DNA of 64,000 bases from positions 744,001-808,000 of the forward strand of contig JARWIR010000008.1 in NCBI GenBank assembly GCA_029959085.1. Reading direction: 5' to 3'. Made by a program: the position numbers and the translations under genes. Within the stretch, counting starts at the first letter, position 1, and each line of letters opens with the position of its first letter. Shown here in pieces: positions 9,373 to 21,328 of the stretch. Source of the DNA: Nemophila menziesii. Taxonomy: Eukaryota > Streptophyta > Magnoliopsida > Boraginales > Hydrophyllaceae. The notes under the pieces were generated by a model. The model searched no databases, was not told the origin of the DNA, and saw nothing but the letters and a program-made list of their open reading frames with translations.

Positions 9373-10456
9373 TTATACTTTATATTTTTCAGGTTTGGCA
9401 ATATCATATTATCTACTCGGACAATGTTGAAATTTGTAGCTTAAAAATAATTAAATACTAAACAGTGAGGGAGAATTATAATCTACATTTAAATGTGAAT
9501 TATTTAGGTATCATTGTTAACTTAATAGATCAAATTCATAATTTTATTCATCCGAGTATATTTGCAAGTAAAAATGATTTTTTTTATTCATATTCTTTTC
9601 ATTTGTATGGAGTAGAGTGGATTTTTTTTTTAATAATAAGAATACATTAAAGCAGACAACCTTTTCACAATGATTTTTTTTCTAAAAAAAATGATCAAAA
9701 TAAAGGGATGCATGGCTTTGTTCAATGAATTTATTTATGTGGATTCATATTTTTATTCATAGGAATTTATTTATTTTTATTTGTATTCTTTTTGAAAATA
9801 AATGATTATAAAGAGATTGTTGTTGAAAGTAACAATTAATATTAATTATTAATGATTTTTTTCTATTTGTATGGAAGAAATGGAAAAATTATTTATGATT
9901 TAAATGATTCCATATTGAAAGATAAAAAGAAAACCATAGAAAAGTCATATAAAATTGTTATCTTTCTTAATTTTCCAGTCTATTAGGAGTTGTGGAAAAA
10001 CTTTATTGAGTAAAAATTTCCACATAGGAAATAAAGAAAATAAAAAGTAAGAATATAAGTGATTACCTCTCTTTCCATCAAAAAAGTAATAAATGCTATG
10101 AAATTCAAAAGAGAAGAGGTAAAAAGCCCCATGCGTACCACCATCCCCCGCCCGACAACGTCATGGGTGTAGGGAGTTGGGAATATTCTCCAATTAATAA
10201 TACTATAGAGTGGAACCTCGGTTAGAGATAACCGTCACGACTGAAATATCTTTTTAACGAAACTTATTTAGCGTACAATTGTTCTTTTTTATACTCTGTG
10301 TAAGTTTTGTAATTTTCTATTATTATAATAGTGTAGTTTACTTTAATTGTTTTTTGTGCTTTTGTATATCCATGTCTCTAGTTCTCACACTAGTGATTTT
10401 TATTTTTCTGAAAATTTAAAAGGATATTACGTTTATATCACTAGTTGTTTTTAGAA
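9373..10456. other. AT-rich stretch upstream of copia gag, no LTR found
   Basis: I searched by eye for an LTR end and a tRNA-Met primer site (TGGTATCAGAGC) before the gag start and found neither. A short TAGAGTGGAACCTCGGTTAG stretch at about 10206 is conserved in all three copies but unexplained. Equivalents: 23579-24662 and 44826-45909. Confidence 0.5.
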
Positions 10457-11451
10457 ATGACTTTTCCTATCTCGGGAGTTTCTTCACCATTGAATGCAAA
10501 GGTCTTTCCCGAAGTTAATAAGTTGGAGCCGCTTAATGGTTCCAACTACAATCGTTGGGTACAAAAGAACTTGATCTGTCTTGAACAATACAAACTCGAC
10601 TTTGCTATAGTCGAAGATCCTCTACTTACGGTGGAAAAAGGAATTCTTACTAAAGAAGAACCGTCCAAATATCTTTCCCTCGAAGCCATGATCAACAGAG
10701 CGAACACAATGACTCGGGTCTGAATGTCAAACAATGTCTTGAATCCTATCTTTGATATCCTTGCGAAAGAAATGTCAGCAAAGGTCATATGAGAAACTCT
10801 TGAGAATAAATATGGGGCTGATGATTCCAGTAAGAAGAAATACGTCACCCGTAATTGGTATGACTTCGAACTTATTGATCACAAGCCTATGACTACACAA
10901 CTTCATGTTTCTGAAAACCTATGTGCGGAGATAATCACTAAAGGCATGAAGATGCGCGAAGTTTTCCAAGGAAATATTCTTCTTGATAAATTTCTCCCAT
11001 CTTGGAGTGAATACAGTATCAATAGCAAACACAAAAAGAAGAAAACGACTCTCCAAGAACTCATCAGTTACATGCAAGGCGTAGAAGCCAATTAACTCAA
11101 GGATAAGTCTCTCTCTTTCCCTACTCATTCCGCAATGGCTAACCTTGTAGAAAGTTATGAGCAGAGTAAAAAAGACAGATTCAAAGGGAAAGGAAAACAA
11201 CAAGGCTCAAACAAATCTAACTCTGGGTAAACAAGAGCCGCGACAACTCCAACAAACTAGGCGGAGGGTTCAAAACAGCTGGTAAGATTCAGAAACCTAA
11301 GGAAGCTTGTTATTGTTGTGGGAAAGAAGGACAAAAAGATTTTGAGTGTACGTTTAGAGCTGGCCATGGTCCCAAAACAGCCGCAAATCTGACCGAGACC
11401 GAAGAAATAATCATTGTGGTAATGGGCATAATTTGTAGAGAACAAAAGTGA
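10457..11451 (+). pseudogene. Ty1/copia gag remnant, unit 1
   Basis: From ATG 10457 the frame encodes PLNGSNYNRWV, typical of copia gag (UBN2/Retrotran_gag_2). After a TGA at 10721 it continues with LNPIFD and ETLENKYG, then FELIDHKPMTTQLHVSEN. A CCHC-like knuckle CYCCGKEGQKDFEC follows in a shifted frame, and then ANLTETEEIIIVV. The histidine of the knuckle is glutamine. Stops at 10721 and 11092 and the frameshift near 11226 occur in all three copies, so the element was dead before amplification. Unit 1 has one more stop (TGA near 10790). Gag would form the particle core and bind RNA. Protease and later domains are absent, apart from a possible WVDT-like trace after 11449. Confidence 0.8.
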
Positions 11452-12233
11452 GTAGATACTCGACACCTAAGCTTCCCTACACTTCTGCGTAAGCAAAACC
11501 CTATTAAAAAGATCGTTAGTATACCAAAAAGGAAATATAATAAGCTAAAAATACTTTGTTAATTCATTTTTCGGTACTTTGTTTGTATTAATTTGTAGAT
11601 GTGATATGGTCATTACAACATTAGTATAACATGAAAAATTGGTTCTCTATTCACTTGAATATATTGGAATTATGTGATGACTCAGTAGTACGGAAAATAA
11701 ATCCAGAGAGTAGGAACACAATCACATAGTACGAAATTCTTTAATAGAAGTCCAAGAAACTAGACATTTATACATGAGTCAAGTCCTCTGATTCATTAAA
11801 TAGGTCTTGATGGTTTCTCCATATATGAAACCTAAACTTCTCTTGGTTTAGATAAGACTCAAGACAATGAAGACCACGACATCGAAATTTCCTTCTTACA
11901 TCATCTTAATTGTCTGAATGTTTTCAATACGTGTGAAACACTTATAATCCTGAACAAACATTTTAGTTAAAGATTAAAAAATGGATAAACCATAAAATAA
12001 AATATTTAAAGGGAATCTCTTGGACAAATCCAAACTGAAGATATGTGTTTGTATGGAATGCACAAGCATAAATTACTTTAGCTATTTCTATAATTATTGA
12101 TCAATCCCAAGATACTCTATCTCTAAAAAGGAATTCTTTATAAATGATTTTTTCCTTTAGTTTTACTTATCAATTATTTTCCTAGAGATATCATCCCTTA
12201 CTTTTTTATTCGTTTTGTAAAACTTTTAATAAG
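11452..12233. other. Stretch without recognisable gene
   Basis: AT-rich, with no pol, protease or LTR pieces recognised beyond the gag. Equivalents: 25661-26443 and 46905-47298 (cut by the unit 3/4 fusion). Confidence 0.5.
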
Positions 12234-12386
12234 TCAATCAATTGCAAACACTTTGACCCCTGTGTACATAAAGTGACCATCTACCTGAATGCTATTATTT
12301 TTATGAACAAATTTCAACCACTTGACATTTTTGTCTAGGTCAAATTTTTTTAATCTCCATACCATGTATGAACTTGATATTAATAT
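12234..12386 (-). pseudogene. Possible F-box-associated (FBA) domain fragment, unit 1
   Basis: The minus strand reads SYMVWRLKKFDLDKNVKWLK, then FVHKNN and a short C-terminal part to a TGA at 12234. The VWRL..+D....W.+ pattern resembles plant F-box-associated domains, which sit C-terminal to the F-box in SCF ubiquitin-ligase adaptors. It is too short for a firm call. Unit 2 has only substitutions and keeps the frame. Confidence 0.35.
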
Positions 12387-12886
12387 AGAAACATATTACA
12401 TCTATATGAATAATCTATAATTCAAGAAAATTAGAACCTACAGGTCATACCTTTACACCATATCCTCATGCAATGAAGCATGAAAGACTATCTTCAATCA
12501 CTACATTGTTAACAGTTCATGTACTTGTTCATGATACTTTATTTAATCTTCAATGTACCATATCTTCTATTTACGAATTCAGGGTTAAAAGTTGAGGTCA
12601 TATATATGTAACACTATATTTTGTAGAAAAAACTGTAAAATACCCTCACATCTTGAACCACCATATACTCTATATCTAGTAAGTCCAGAATTGTGCTATG
12701 ATTCTGAGTTTTTTAGATATAAATTGTCACATACTTTATGCCCCAATTCTTCAAAAAAATATCCATTAAATTGATGATTAAACACTCAGAATTTAGAAAG
12801 ATTCAAACTATTTTTATAAAAATACTTCATTGAAGATCTCAGTATCCTCAGGAAACCAAGGCTTGATTTACAAACAATAAAAACAG
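12387..12886. other. Stretch with unrecognised minus-strand frame
   Basis: In unit 2 the minus strand is open across 26885-27181 (GEFNHQCNGYLSEELGHK), partly through the LTR. The part outside the LTR looks protein-like but matches nothing I know; it may be more of the F-box-like gene. Other copies (12592-12886, 51136-51430, 58855-59149) show small frame differences. Confidence 0.3.
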
Positions 12887-13156
12887 TGTTAGAATTAGGA
12901 TCGCGGAATAATATATATAATAAGAAACGAGAAACAAATATACATGGAAAACCCACATAGGAAAAATCCACGGGAAAAGGAGAAGATTATATTGTAGAGG
13001 ATTGATTACAAAGGAGAGTATAATAGCTCCTGCCAAGTGAACGGGTTAACTAATAGCATATACAATACAATGTATATATAGGTAAATAGAGATACTTGGG
13101 TTTATAACTAAATGGGCCAGACCTTAGAAAGATGAATTTGAGTCATAAGTCTAACA
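12887..13156 (-). mobile_element. 270-bp copia-type LTR, unit 1
   Basis: On the minus strand the LTR runs from TGTTAGACTTATGACTC to CCTAATTCTAACA, with TG...CA ends and TGTTAGA/TCTAACA inverted termini. A TATA-like stretch (TATATATA near 13073-13080) lies inside. A purine-rich CAAGGTAGAGAT directly precedes it on the minus strand and fits a polypurine tract, so this is the 3' LTR of an element whose body lay at higher coordinates. Flanking 5-mers (AACAG and ATCTC) do not match, as expected if only one end survives. All four copies are exactly 270 bp. Confidence 0.7.
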
Positions 13157-13206
13157 ATCTCTACCTTGACACAAATTCGGTAAATCAGACCCAAAAAAAC
13201 TGCAAA

Positions 13207-13465
13207 TATCTCCACCTCGAAAAAATATCTCCATCTTGACGAAGAATCTGCAAGGGAGTCAAGACACAAATTTGGTAATTGAGGCTAAAAAACTGCAAAT
13301 ATCTCCATTTCGCAAAAATATATCCATCTTGACAAAGAACCCACTAGGGATTCAAGATACAAATTTGGTAATCGGTGAAAAAAAAAACCTAAAAATATCT
13401 CCACCTCGAAAAAAACATCTCAATCTCGACGAAGAATCCGTTGGGGAGTCAAGATATAAATCATC
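13207..13465. repeat. ~95-bp tandem repeat (3 copies), unit 1
   Basis: ATCTCCACCTCG-type starts occur at 13207, 13301 and 13397 (periods 94 and 96). Each copy is followed by a CTTGACGAAGAAT...GGGAGTCAAGA block. It lies between the LTR and the minisatellite, in what would be the element's 3' interior. Confidence 0.8.
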
Positions 13466-13489
13466 AATCTTCAAATATATATCTCCTCC

Positions 13490-13995
13490 TCTTCAAAGAA
13501 GCCTCGAAGGGTTGAATAAGCCTCTAAAGGCTGAATAAGTCTCGAATGATAGAATACGAAAGATAGAATACGAAAGGCAGAATAAGCCTCGAAGGGTAAT
13601 CTTGACGAAGAATCCTCTAGGGTGTCAAGAAATAAATCAACAGTCTCCAAATATTTTTCCTCTTCTTCCGAAAAGCCTCGAAGGGCTGAATAAGCCTCGA
13701 AAAGGCTGAATAAGTCGCGAAGGACTGAATAAGTCTCGAAGGACTGAATAAGTCATGAACGGAAACCTTTACGAAGAATCGGCTAGGGTGTCAAGAAATA
13801 ATCACCAATCTTCAAATATCTCTCCTCCTCTTCAAAAAGTCTCGAAAGACTGAATAAGTCTCGAAGGGTTGAATAGGTCACGAAGGACATAATGAGTCTC
13901 GAAGGAATGAATAAGCCTCAAAGGACTGAATAAGCCTCATAAGGATTGGATAAGTCTCGAAGGACTAAATAAGTCTCGAAGGGATGAATAATATA
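13490..13995. repeat. ~20-bp minisatellite CTCGAAGGACTGAATAAGTC, unit 1
   Basis: Many degenerate copies of a CTCGAAGGRCTGAATAAG core, interrupted twice by CTTGACGAAGAATC...GTCAAGAAATAA segments. Arrays of this kind occur inside or near LTRs. Frames across it are artefacts. Confidence 0.85.
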
Positions 13996-14230
13996 ATGAA
14001 AGAGAAGTTAAAGGGAAAATAATATTCTAAAAGGTATAAATAATAATACACACAACATGAGTATCTATAGGGAAGTCAGGGAACTAAAGGTCATTAATCT
14101 AATGGGTCGGACCTTACAAAGAAGAATTGGGTCATATATCTCAAACAATTAATCGACAATTAATCTCCACCTTGACCCACATTCGGTAAGTGAGACCCAA
14201 AAAACCTGACGTATTTCCACCTCAAAATAT
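13996..14230 (-). mobile_element. Second LTR-like end with polypurine tract, unit 1
   Basis: On the minus strand TGTTTGAGATATATGACCC starts at 14147. It is preceded by AAGGTGGAGATTAAT and followed by AAGGTCCGACCCATTAG. This parallels the 270-bp LTR start (TGTTAGACTTATGACTC...AAGGTCTGGCCCATT), so it is a related LTR edge. Its other end was not found and may include the minisatellite. Counterparts: 28337, 52676 and 60395. Confidence 0.5.
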
Positions 14231-14955
14231 ATCTCCACCTTGAAAAATATTTTCATCTTAGAAGGATATTCCAAATCAATCTGATTTGTCATATCATCAA
14301 AGGTTTTCAAATACTAAAGTGTGCTCAATATATTCACTTTCTGCATTCTGTCTGAACTTGGGTGGTATGATATAGAAAAACCCCAAATATAGATTTCTTC
14401 CAGATCTGTATGCATAAGTATAACCTCCCGTGTCTTAACTTGCAAAAACAAAAGTCTTATATTGCAACTATCCAACAATTGTCATGATTAAGAGCAACAT
14501 ATCAGCACAATACCAAAAACAACAAGCTACACAAAAAAATGGAGAAACTAACCTCAATATGGACTTAGAACGTCGAGAAATCTTAACGAACACCTTGATC
14601 CCTGCAGTCAAATGTCAAAAATAGCCTTAATCAATTAATCCAACATTGACAAGTCAAAATTATGGCACATGCCACGATAAATATATTGTATTGTGGTCGA
14701 TAGCGATATTTCAAATTTTGCAATGTAAATAACAACAAAATAATAAAATTCTACAAGAAAACGAAAAAATACTAAAAATTTGGATACATAGACCTTAAAT
14801 AACGGATTTCGGATGCTGGAAACCCTTCAATATACCACTGGTCAACTCAGACAACAAATAGGATAACTCCGAGCAACGTAATCAAAGAACAATACGAGAA
14901 AAACTAAACAAAACTCGGAGAAACCGAATTCAAAAAGGGATCCAAGATGAAAAAA
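14231..14955. other. Unit tail, no gene seen
   Basis: AT-rich sequence leading to the unit junction. Near the end, AACTCGGAGAAACCGAATTC is conserved in all copies. Unit 4 lacks about 55 bp near 53367. Equivalents: 28401-29143, 52761-53447, 60481-61205. Confidence 0.5.
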
Positions 14956-15655
14956 AACCTTCGGTTTTGTTAGGACGGGAAAAGGTCAACAACGGTCAAC
15001 GATATGTGATGGCGGGCTATGGTCAGTAGCTTTAAAGATAATTCAAAAAATATATATATATATATACTAATTAATATAATCATTAATTAACATATATAAA
15101 TCTACATTATAAAATAGAATTTTCATCTATGGTCTAAAATATTTAACATAAGTGGTGGCCAAAATCATTTCTGACCCCACAATCATTAAGACAAATAATT
15201 AATACATATAACTTAATAAAGAAAATTATCATTCTAATTCTTAAATTAATTTCTATTACTTAATAAAAGTATTACTATTCTCACCAAAAAATTTATATTA
15301 TAATATAAATCTATATAATAAAGGAGAATAAAATTGTTTGGCCTATTAATTTTTATACAAATCCTACAATGGCCATTATTATCATCGTTGAAAGCCTTTT
15401 ACCATATTAGAAATTATGCGCTTACCTTATTAAATGAGAAATTTGTTGTTATACTCCATTTTTTGCCCCTTTTGGAAAACATGCATTGCTAGTTACATAT
15501 CTGAACATGATTTTCTAGTATATGTACTTTTGAGACACCTTTAAGTATAAACATCTTAGTTGCTTAGTGTTGTTTTTCCTAGATTAGTTGATAGATATGG
15601 ATATGGTGATCACATTTCATACCTTTATTTGAATTAAGTATTCATTTGGCACAGT

Positions 15656-15880
15656 TGTTGGAGTGAACAATTTGGTCTTACACATCATTTTTTGAATTAT
15701 TTTGAAGTAAATATCATCTGGTGCAATTAATGGATTGAGCAATTTTGTCTTACACTGCATTTTTTTAATTATTTTGCAGTAAATGAGTAATTGGGTCTTA
15801 CGTTGTATATTTACAAATTTTTTTGCAGTATATATCCATTTGGGACAACGGGGAGTGAGCAATCTGGTCTTACACTGTTG
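15656..15880 (+). repeat. Short degenerate tandem repeat, unit 2
   Basis: Counterpart of 695-920 with four imperfect copies; one copy reads GAGTAATTGGGTCTTAC. Confidence 0.8.
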
Positions 15881-16290
15881 GATGTGATGCGATGTAAATA
15901 TGGATTATCTAATTTAACCGTTGGAATCCTTTTACCGTATGAGAAGTTATTTTAGTGCCGGTGGTATCAATAATTGGTGGGGGCAAAGATGGGATAAATA
16001 AACAGATAAATAAAGATAATAATAAAGGACACACCCTCTACTACCACGAGAAACCCACTACAAGTATTACAGATTGTTGGTAAGTTTAGTTGGTAAGTAA
16101 CATTTCGTTCGCAGGTTTTGATACGTTAGATCTACTTATGTTTATAAAGAAGTGTAGGATACTTTACTTGTCAAATAAAATACAATTAAAAGATATAATA
16201 TTTATTTGGTTTTTAGATCTGGAATATAATAATGCAAATAAATAAAAAATAAAAGAATGGAGATGAGAAATATAAATTAGTGTTGCTAGC

Positions 16291-17289
16291 ATGCACATAT
16301 CCACGACCGTTGGTTCGTGGGACAGGTAGCAGGATGAGTTGGAGGGGCTGTCCAGGCGCGAAAAGGAGCAGTTATCGGCGCTCAGTGGAGAAGACGGCGG
16401 GGAGGCTAGGGACCTGCTGCAGCTTCGGAGCAGCTACTGGATTCTCGAAATGGTCTTGCTGCATCTGGTGCGACAGCAATTCAAGACGGGATTGCAGGCC
16501 ACCTCTCGTGTAAGGCCCATATTGAAAGCGTGGAGTGGCCATTCGTCTTCATCTCCGCACTTTGGGTAATTTGGATCAAACGTAACAATATCATCTTTAA
16601 TGAAGTTTAGATTTTACCGCATATTCTTGAGCTTAAGAAGGAAATTATGTCAATGGCTAATAACTCTATACTAGCTTGGGGTAAGTGCTTCGATGGGGGC
16701 ATTATCGAATATATTGGTTAATTGGGTTAAGCCAAGTTATGGAGTCAAATTAAACATTGATGGAAGCTTCATTACTGAAAAAAAGATGGCCAGTATTGGT
16801 GGCATCTTGAGGGACAGGTATGGATCGTGTATTGCTGGGTTTATGGGACCTTATCTCGTTGATTCTCCATTCATTTCAGAACTTTTTGCATTACTTTTTG
16901 GTCTTAGATGGGCTACTTGCAATGGTTATGTCGAAATGATTATCGAAACAGATTCGAAAGAACTCCACGCGCTAGTGAAGGGCGGTGGGAGTTCAACTCA
17001 CTATGAGAGGGGCTCAGGGAAGTTCCACGCGCTAGTGAAGGGCGGTGGGAAATTAGGTAGCCGACATGTTTCAATTATAGGAGAATGTTGAACAATCTTG
17101 AAGAGAGATCCAAAGCTCGAGTTATGTCCTGTGTTCCGGGAACCTAACCTTTGTGCAGATAAACTAGCAAAAGAAGGTATGAGGATGCATTCTCAGCCTA
17201 TTGTTTTTACGGATCCCCCTGATTACATGTGGAGCTATATTACGAGAGATAGAAGTGAGTGCGCGACTGCAAGAGTCATACTAGATTAA
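16291..17289 (+). pseudogene. LINE RNase H remnant, unit 2
   Basis: Same architecture as 1331-2328. The RNase H frame starts near 16693 and keeps NIDGSF, ISELFALLFGL, IIETDSKEL and NLCADKLAKEG. A TGA at 17089-17091 replaces the cysteine codon after GEC and splits the domain. The upstream linker frame has a TAG near 16607 where other copies encode glutamate. It is therefore more decayed than unit 1. Confidence 0.8.
16964..17050 (+). repeat. 60-bp in-frame tandem duplication, unit 2
   Basis: Same duplication as at 2003-2089, with the period retained. Confidence 0.88.
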
Positions 17290-17767
17290 TAAGAACCGTG
17301 TTCTAATTGTAATGCTTTTTTCTTAACGGCTCTTTTATGAGTCTCCTATGTATGCAAAAAAAAGATCTTAATTCAATTTATTAAAAAATGTTTTATAGTC
17401 ACACTTATAACGTTTAAATAAGATTTTAAACTAAGTTTTTTAGATACAATCTCTTAACTAAATAAATTCTATTCAACGGTTGATTCAACATTCAATACTT
17501 CTCATTTAAAAAAAACAAATGATACCTAAATGTGTGACAGGTATATGATAATGGAGTTACGAATAGAATGTCAAGCCTTACTGATTTTTATATTTTTTAT
17601 TTATATAATTTACAATAACTATAAATTTTATTATTATAGATATTTTAATTCCACAAGTATAGAAATATCCTTTTCATCCATCTACTCCCTATGGTGTTAC
17701 ACATTCACATTATATTAGGAATTATATTTAATTTATAATGAACTAATTTAATTTTACGAGCAAATAC

Positions 17768-17833
17768 CTCCATCACCTCCCAACTCATATACATATTCAC
17801 CACCAGCACATCCACCACCACCACTTCCACCAT
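17768..17833 (+). repeat. CAC/ACC microsatellite, unit 2
   Basis: Counterpart of 2809-2872, interrupted by AGCACATC and CTT. Confidence 0.8.
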
Positions 17834-18439
17834 AATTTACGAACATATATACGCATACCACTACGAATTACACCATCATCAACCTGCCACCACACACACT
17901 ACTATCCTTCCAACTAAGGGTGTGCATGGGTCTAGGATCTGCAGAATTTGGAAAAGTCTAATCCGGACACATCTAGAGGCGGTTTTTTTTGTATGACCTG
18001 ATCTATCAGGTTTTTGGCGGGTTCTCGTAGACGGGTTTTTGGCAGGTGACTTCAATCGGATTCAGGTCGAACGAGTCTATACTAATTACCTACATAGTTT
18101 TTGTAAATCTAAAAAAAATCTAAAAAAATTCTAGCGGTATTGTAGCTTTCTAGATTGGTGATTTTAGCCCAAAGTTCTTATGTTTTGTTCCTGATCAAAT
18201 CCAAAGAAAAATCATGTGTAAATTTAAAAAATTTCTCATATCAACTAAATATGGTGTATGTTTTAGCAAAAGTACTTACTGTGTAGAAAAAAAAGAATAA
18301 AAACATAGTAAATAACTAATGGAAGACTTTTATAGAGGTAGTCTCTCAATGCTAATAGAAAAAAAATGCCATGACTGTTATTGTCACTGGGCTAAACATA
18401 TGGCATTGTTTCGGTTTCTCATCCATTTTCTTTATAAAA

Positions 18440-18922
18440 TCTATATAATAAAGCACAATTCAACCGTATGTCCTTTTTAACACTCAAAATCTCCCTCTTC
18501 TTCTAATAATTTCTCCATTCTTCTCATTTTTTCATTTACAAATTCATCTACGTACGAAAACAATATACACACTCAGACGAATGATAAAACTCATATTATT
18601 ACACTAGCATTGAAAAAAACAAAAAAGAAATATATTAACACTTATCTTTCCACCAAACCGCTCTTCTGAAACAAGAAAACCGCCGCCAAACTAGGACCGT
18701 TCTCCACCATCATTAGCCCGACTTGGCGAAGAACCCAAATCAAGATAAATTTTTTTTACCATTGAATGTCATAAAACTCATCTCTCCACACTTGGAAAAA
18801 AAAAAAAATCTCTTCACACTCACCTTCCCACCAAGCTGCTATCCTGCACAAGAAAACCGTCGCCACTCGGAGACCATTTTCCACCATCATCAACCCGACT
18901 TGGTAAAGAGCCCAAATCAAGG
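18440..18922 (+). mobile_element. Helitron-like 5' end, unit 2
   Basis: Counterpart of 3498-3978 with both modules present. Confidence 0.45.
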
Positions 18923-19401
18923 TATAAAAATAATTTTTACCATTAAAACTCTAAAGAATTGAATATTTTTAACCTAATCTCATTACGTTTACAAATTTTT
19001 AGAATTATCTGATTTAATTAAAATTAAAATTGCTGTTTATTAAATTTATTATACAAATTCGGCAATGGGCATTATTATGATAGTGTAAGCACGATAAATT
19101 CTTGCAATTGATTAAATTGTTGTAAATTTGTATTAATTTGATTGATTAAATGATTTCATAATGCTATGACTAAAGTGAAACCTTGAACAATACCAAATCT
19201 TCTCAATTAAATATGAGTTTAATAGAATAGCTTCGGCATCTATAACACTATATTTTAAATGGGAGTTGATCGGGAAGTTGAAGGTCACATAAAAAGTACA
19301 CATTTTACCCTGTTGGGAGGTAAATAATCAACTAGTTATTGTTGAAACTTTATGTATATAAAGAGATATGACTTAATTTAATATGGATTTGTTGGAGTTT
19401 G

Positions 19402-19684
19402 TGTGGTGGAATCGACAGTCACGTTTGAGTTATATGCTTTTAATTTTAATATTAAGATGACAAAGCTATAAGGTTTCTCTACATTAAGTACTGAGACAGA
19501 TTCTCGAGAGTTGCAAGTGTTGGTTAAAGTTTGTGTGAGGTCCAAGAGTCTGTATAATAGATTAATGAGACACTGTGTAGAAAATAAGGAAACATGATAT
19601 TTGAGGCAGACCATATTTATAAAGAATTTGCTGTAATGCACAAATTGACTAACATGGCAAGAATAAAGTCAAAGACCAGACTAG
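19402..19684 (+). pseudogene. Second RNase H-like remnant, unit 2
   Basis: Counterpart of 4458-4737 with the TETDSRELQVLVK stretch conserved. Confidence 0.5.
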
Positions 19685-20418
19685 TACAATATGAAAACTT
19701 CTAGATGGCTTATAAGGAGTACTCATGGAAGAAAAGATTAGATAGACAACACCTAAAACTATTTTGTAACACCCCAAGAGATCTAACAGAGACTTAGTAA
19801 AAAAAATACTATGGTCTTTAAGACCTCGTACGTATGAAAAAAGAAAGAGATAAATATGAAGATTGTATGTTAAAATGAATTACTACCATATATAGGCTTC
19901 AAGCAATGTAAGATATAACTGATAGACCCGTCTCATTAATCATGGGTAACACCATGTTCTTTTATTTTTACCAATCACAATGTTTAAAGAATCATTTGGT
20001 AGAAAAGAATAGTTTATGTTTGAAAACTAAGCAAGCTATAATAAAAATGAATGAATGTCTATAATGAGAATCATTAGATAGAATTAAAAAATAAGTAGTT
20101 ACTTGATAAAAATATATTTCATTCTTATCGTATCATCTTGTTCAATTTCCACTCAATGTTGAGCTTCCTTCTATTTCCCAATGTGTGTTTGGGCTATTTT
20201 CATCATCCAAACCTCACATCCTCATCATTTGGATTCTCTCTTATAAATATTTCACAATCATGTATGCATTTGTTAAACCAATCAGAGTCATAAATATTGT
20301 TAATATATGAAGTGTTTAGTGTCAAAATTAATATAAAGAGATAGTTTCATGCATGTTATACACTTAATATAAGGGCCAAGATTTACCAACATAATTACAA
20401 AAGATAGCCCAAACAACC

Positions 20419-20640
20419 TTTTGGTGTGTTGTGTATGTTGTACTTCCTGTTGGCTTATATTGCGGAAGTGGATATTTGGTGGTGGTGCTGGTGGAGGTGA
20501 TGTAATGTCGTATATGTTTCTGAGTTGTGAAGGAAACCCCCCATTATAATGTGGGTAAGGTATGAAAGTTGCTGGAGGATAAATGTGACATATTATGGTG
20601 CATCCCAGGTGAGTTTTGTGGACCCGCTTGAGTTGATGAT
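20419..20640 (-). pseudogene. Proline-rich putative exon, unit 2
   Basis: Counterpart of 5470-5690; small changes near 20535 and 20580 alter the frame. Confidence 0.28.
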
Positions 20641-21019
20641 ATTGTCGAATTTCCTCCTTAAAATTTTACTTATTAGTAAGAAACTACTCTTACATATTCT
20701 AATTTACAATGCTAAAAGAAACTTCAAACCTCTTGAGAAGTGTGAGATATTGTCTGAGAGGGCATTAATTTCATATTCCCACATTATTGATTTCTTCTTC
20801 ATCCGTTCTCATCACCTTTATAAATTCATTTTAATAGAATTAACATAAGACACAATCACACATATTTTTAAAACAAATATTAAATTGCATTTTATTCATT
20901 TTTGTATTTTACAAAAGTTGATGCATACCTGTGAATTCCTAGGAAATATTAATGGCCTTATAATCCATTAATAATTGGATAATAAGGACACAAATGTTAA
21001 GTAACAGGGTATCCTTAAC

Positions 21020-21328
21020 TGGTTCACCGAATTGAAAATAGCAAAATCACGTTCTTTCAACTTCTGGGCACAAGAATATTCCGTCCATCCACCACTAAGT
21101 GAAAAGCGATTTATTAGGAATTTAACTGTTCTTTCTTCACCATTTTCTCCCACCAAAACAATGTCCTCATCATGGTTGGGCATATGCTTCTCGAGAAAAT
21201 CTTTTGGGATACGCTGGAATAGAAAATTTATCTGATATAAGGACTTGTATATATTTAATATACCTGTTAGATTAATTCGGATACTCGTCACTCACCTGTG
21301 AGCGAACTTTAGTAATCAACTTGATGAT
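21020..21328 (-). pseudogene. B3 DNA-binding domain fragment, unit 2
   Basis: Counterpart of 6199-6507 with exon 2 at 21213-21020 and exon 1 at 21328-21296. The GTGAGT donor is kept and the acceptor reads TTCCAG. LSGGW matches the family better than the ISGGW of unit 1. Exon 2 is open. The sequence directly downstream on the minus strand is removed by the ~135-bp deletion. Confidence 0.75.

Larger units (their letters stand above)
1..14955 (+). repeat. Array unit 1 (full-length)
   Basis: This is the first complete copy of a 14-15 kb tandem unit. Its start motif (AACCTTCGGTTATGTTAG, then GGTCAACAACGGTCAACGAT) recurs at 14956, 29144, 53448 and 61206, and the sequence before each recurrence ends in CCGAATTCAAAAAGGGATCC plus an A-run. 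Order and orientation of all internal blocks match unit 2. It differs from the other copies by a MITE at 9172-9363 and by a 307-bp segment at 7000-7306. The choice of start point is conventional, because a tandem array has no natural start. Confidence 0.95.

Noticed and set aside
10206..10230. GAACCTCGGTTAG stretch as a tRNA gene or primer-binding site
   Set aside because: No cloverleaf or B-box context and no LTR end next to it.
10546..10848. Minus-strand 100-residue frames over the gag (also 24752-25054 and 45999-46301)
   Set aside because: They are shadows of the plus-strand copia gag, which carries the recognisable domain.
13490..13995. CRISPR-like array of short repeats
   Set aside because: The repeats are contiguous, degenerate and ~20 bp with no unique spacers; this is a minisatellite in plant DNA.
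1..14955. The unit as one giant LTR retrotransposon
   Set aside because: No pair of matching LTRs bounds it, the coding pieces belong to different element classes on both strands, and the junctions lack TG...CA ends.
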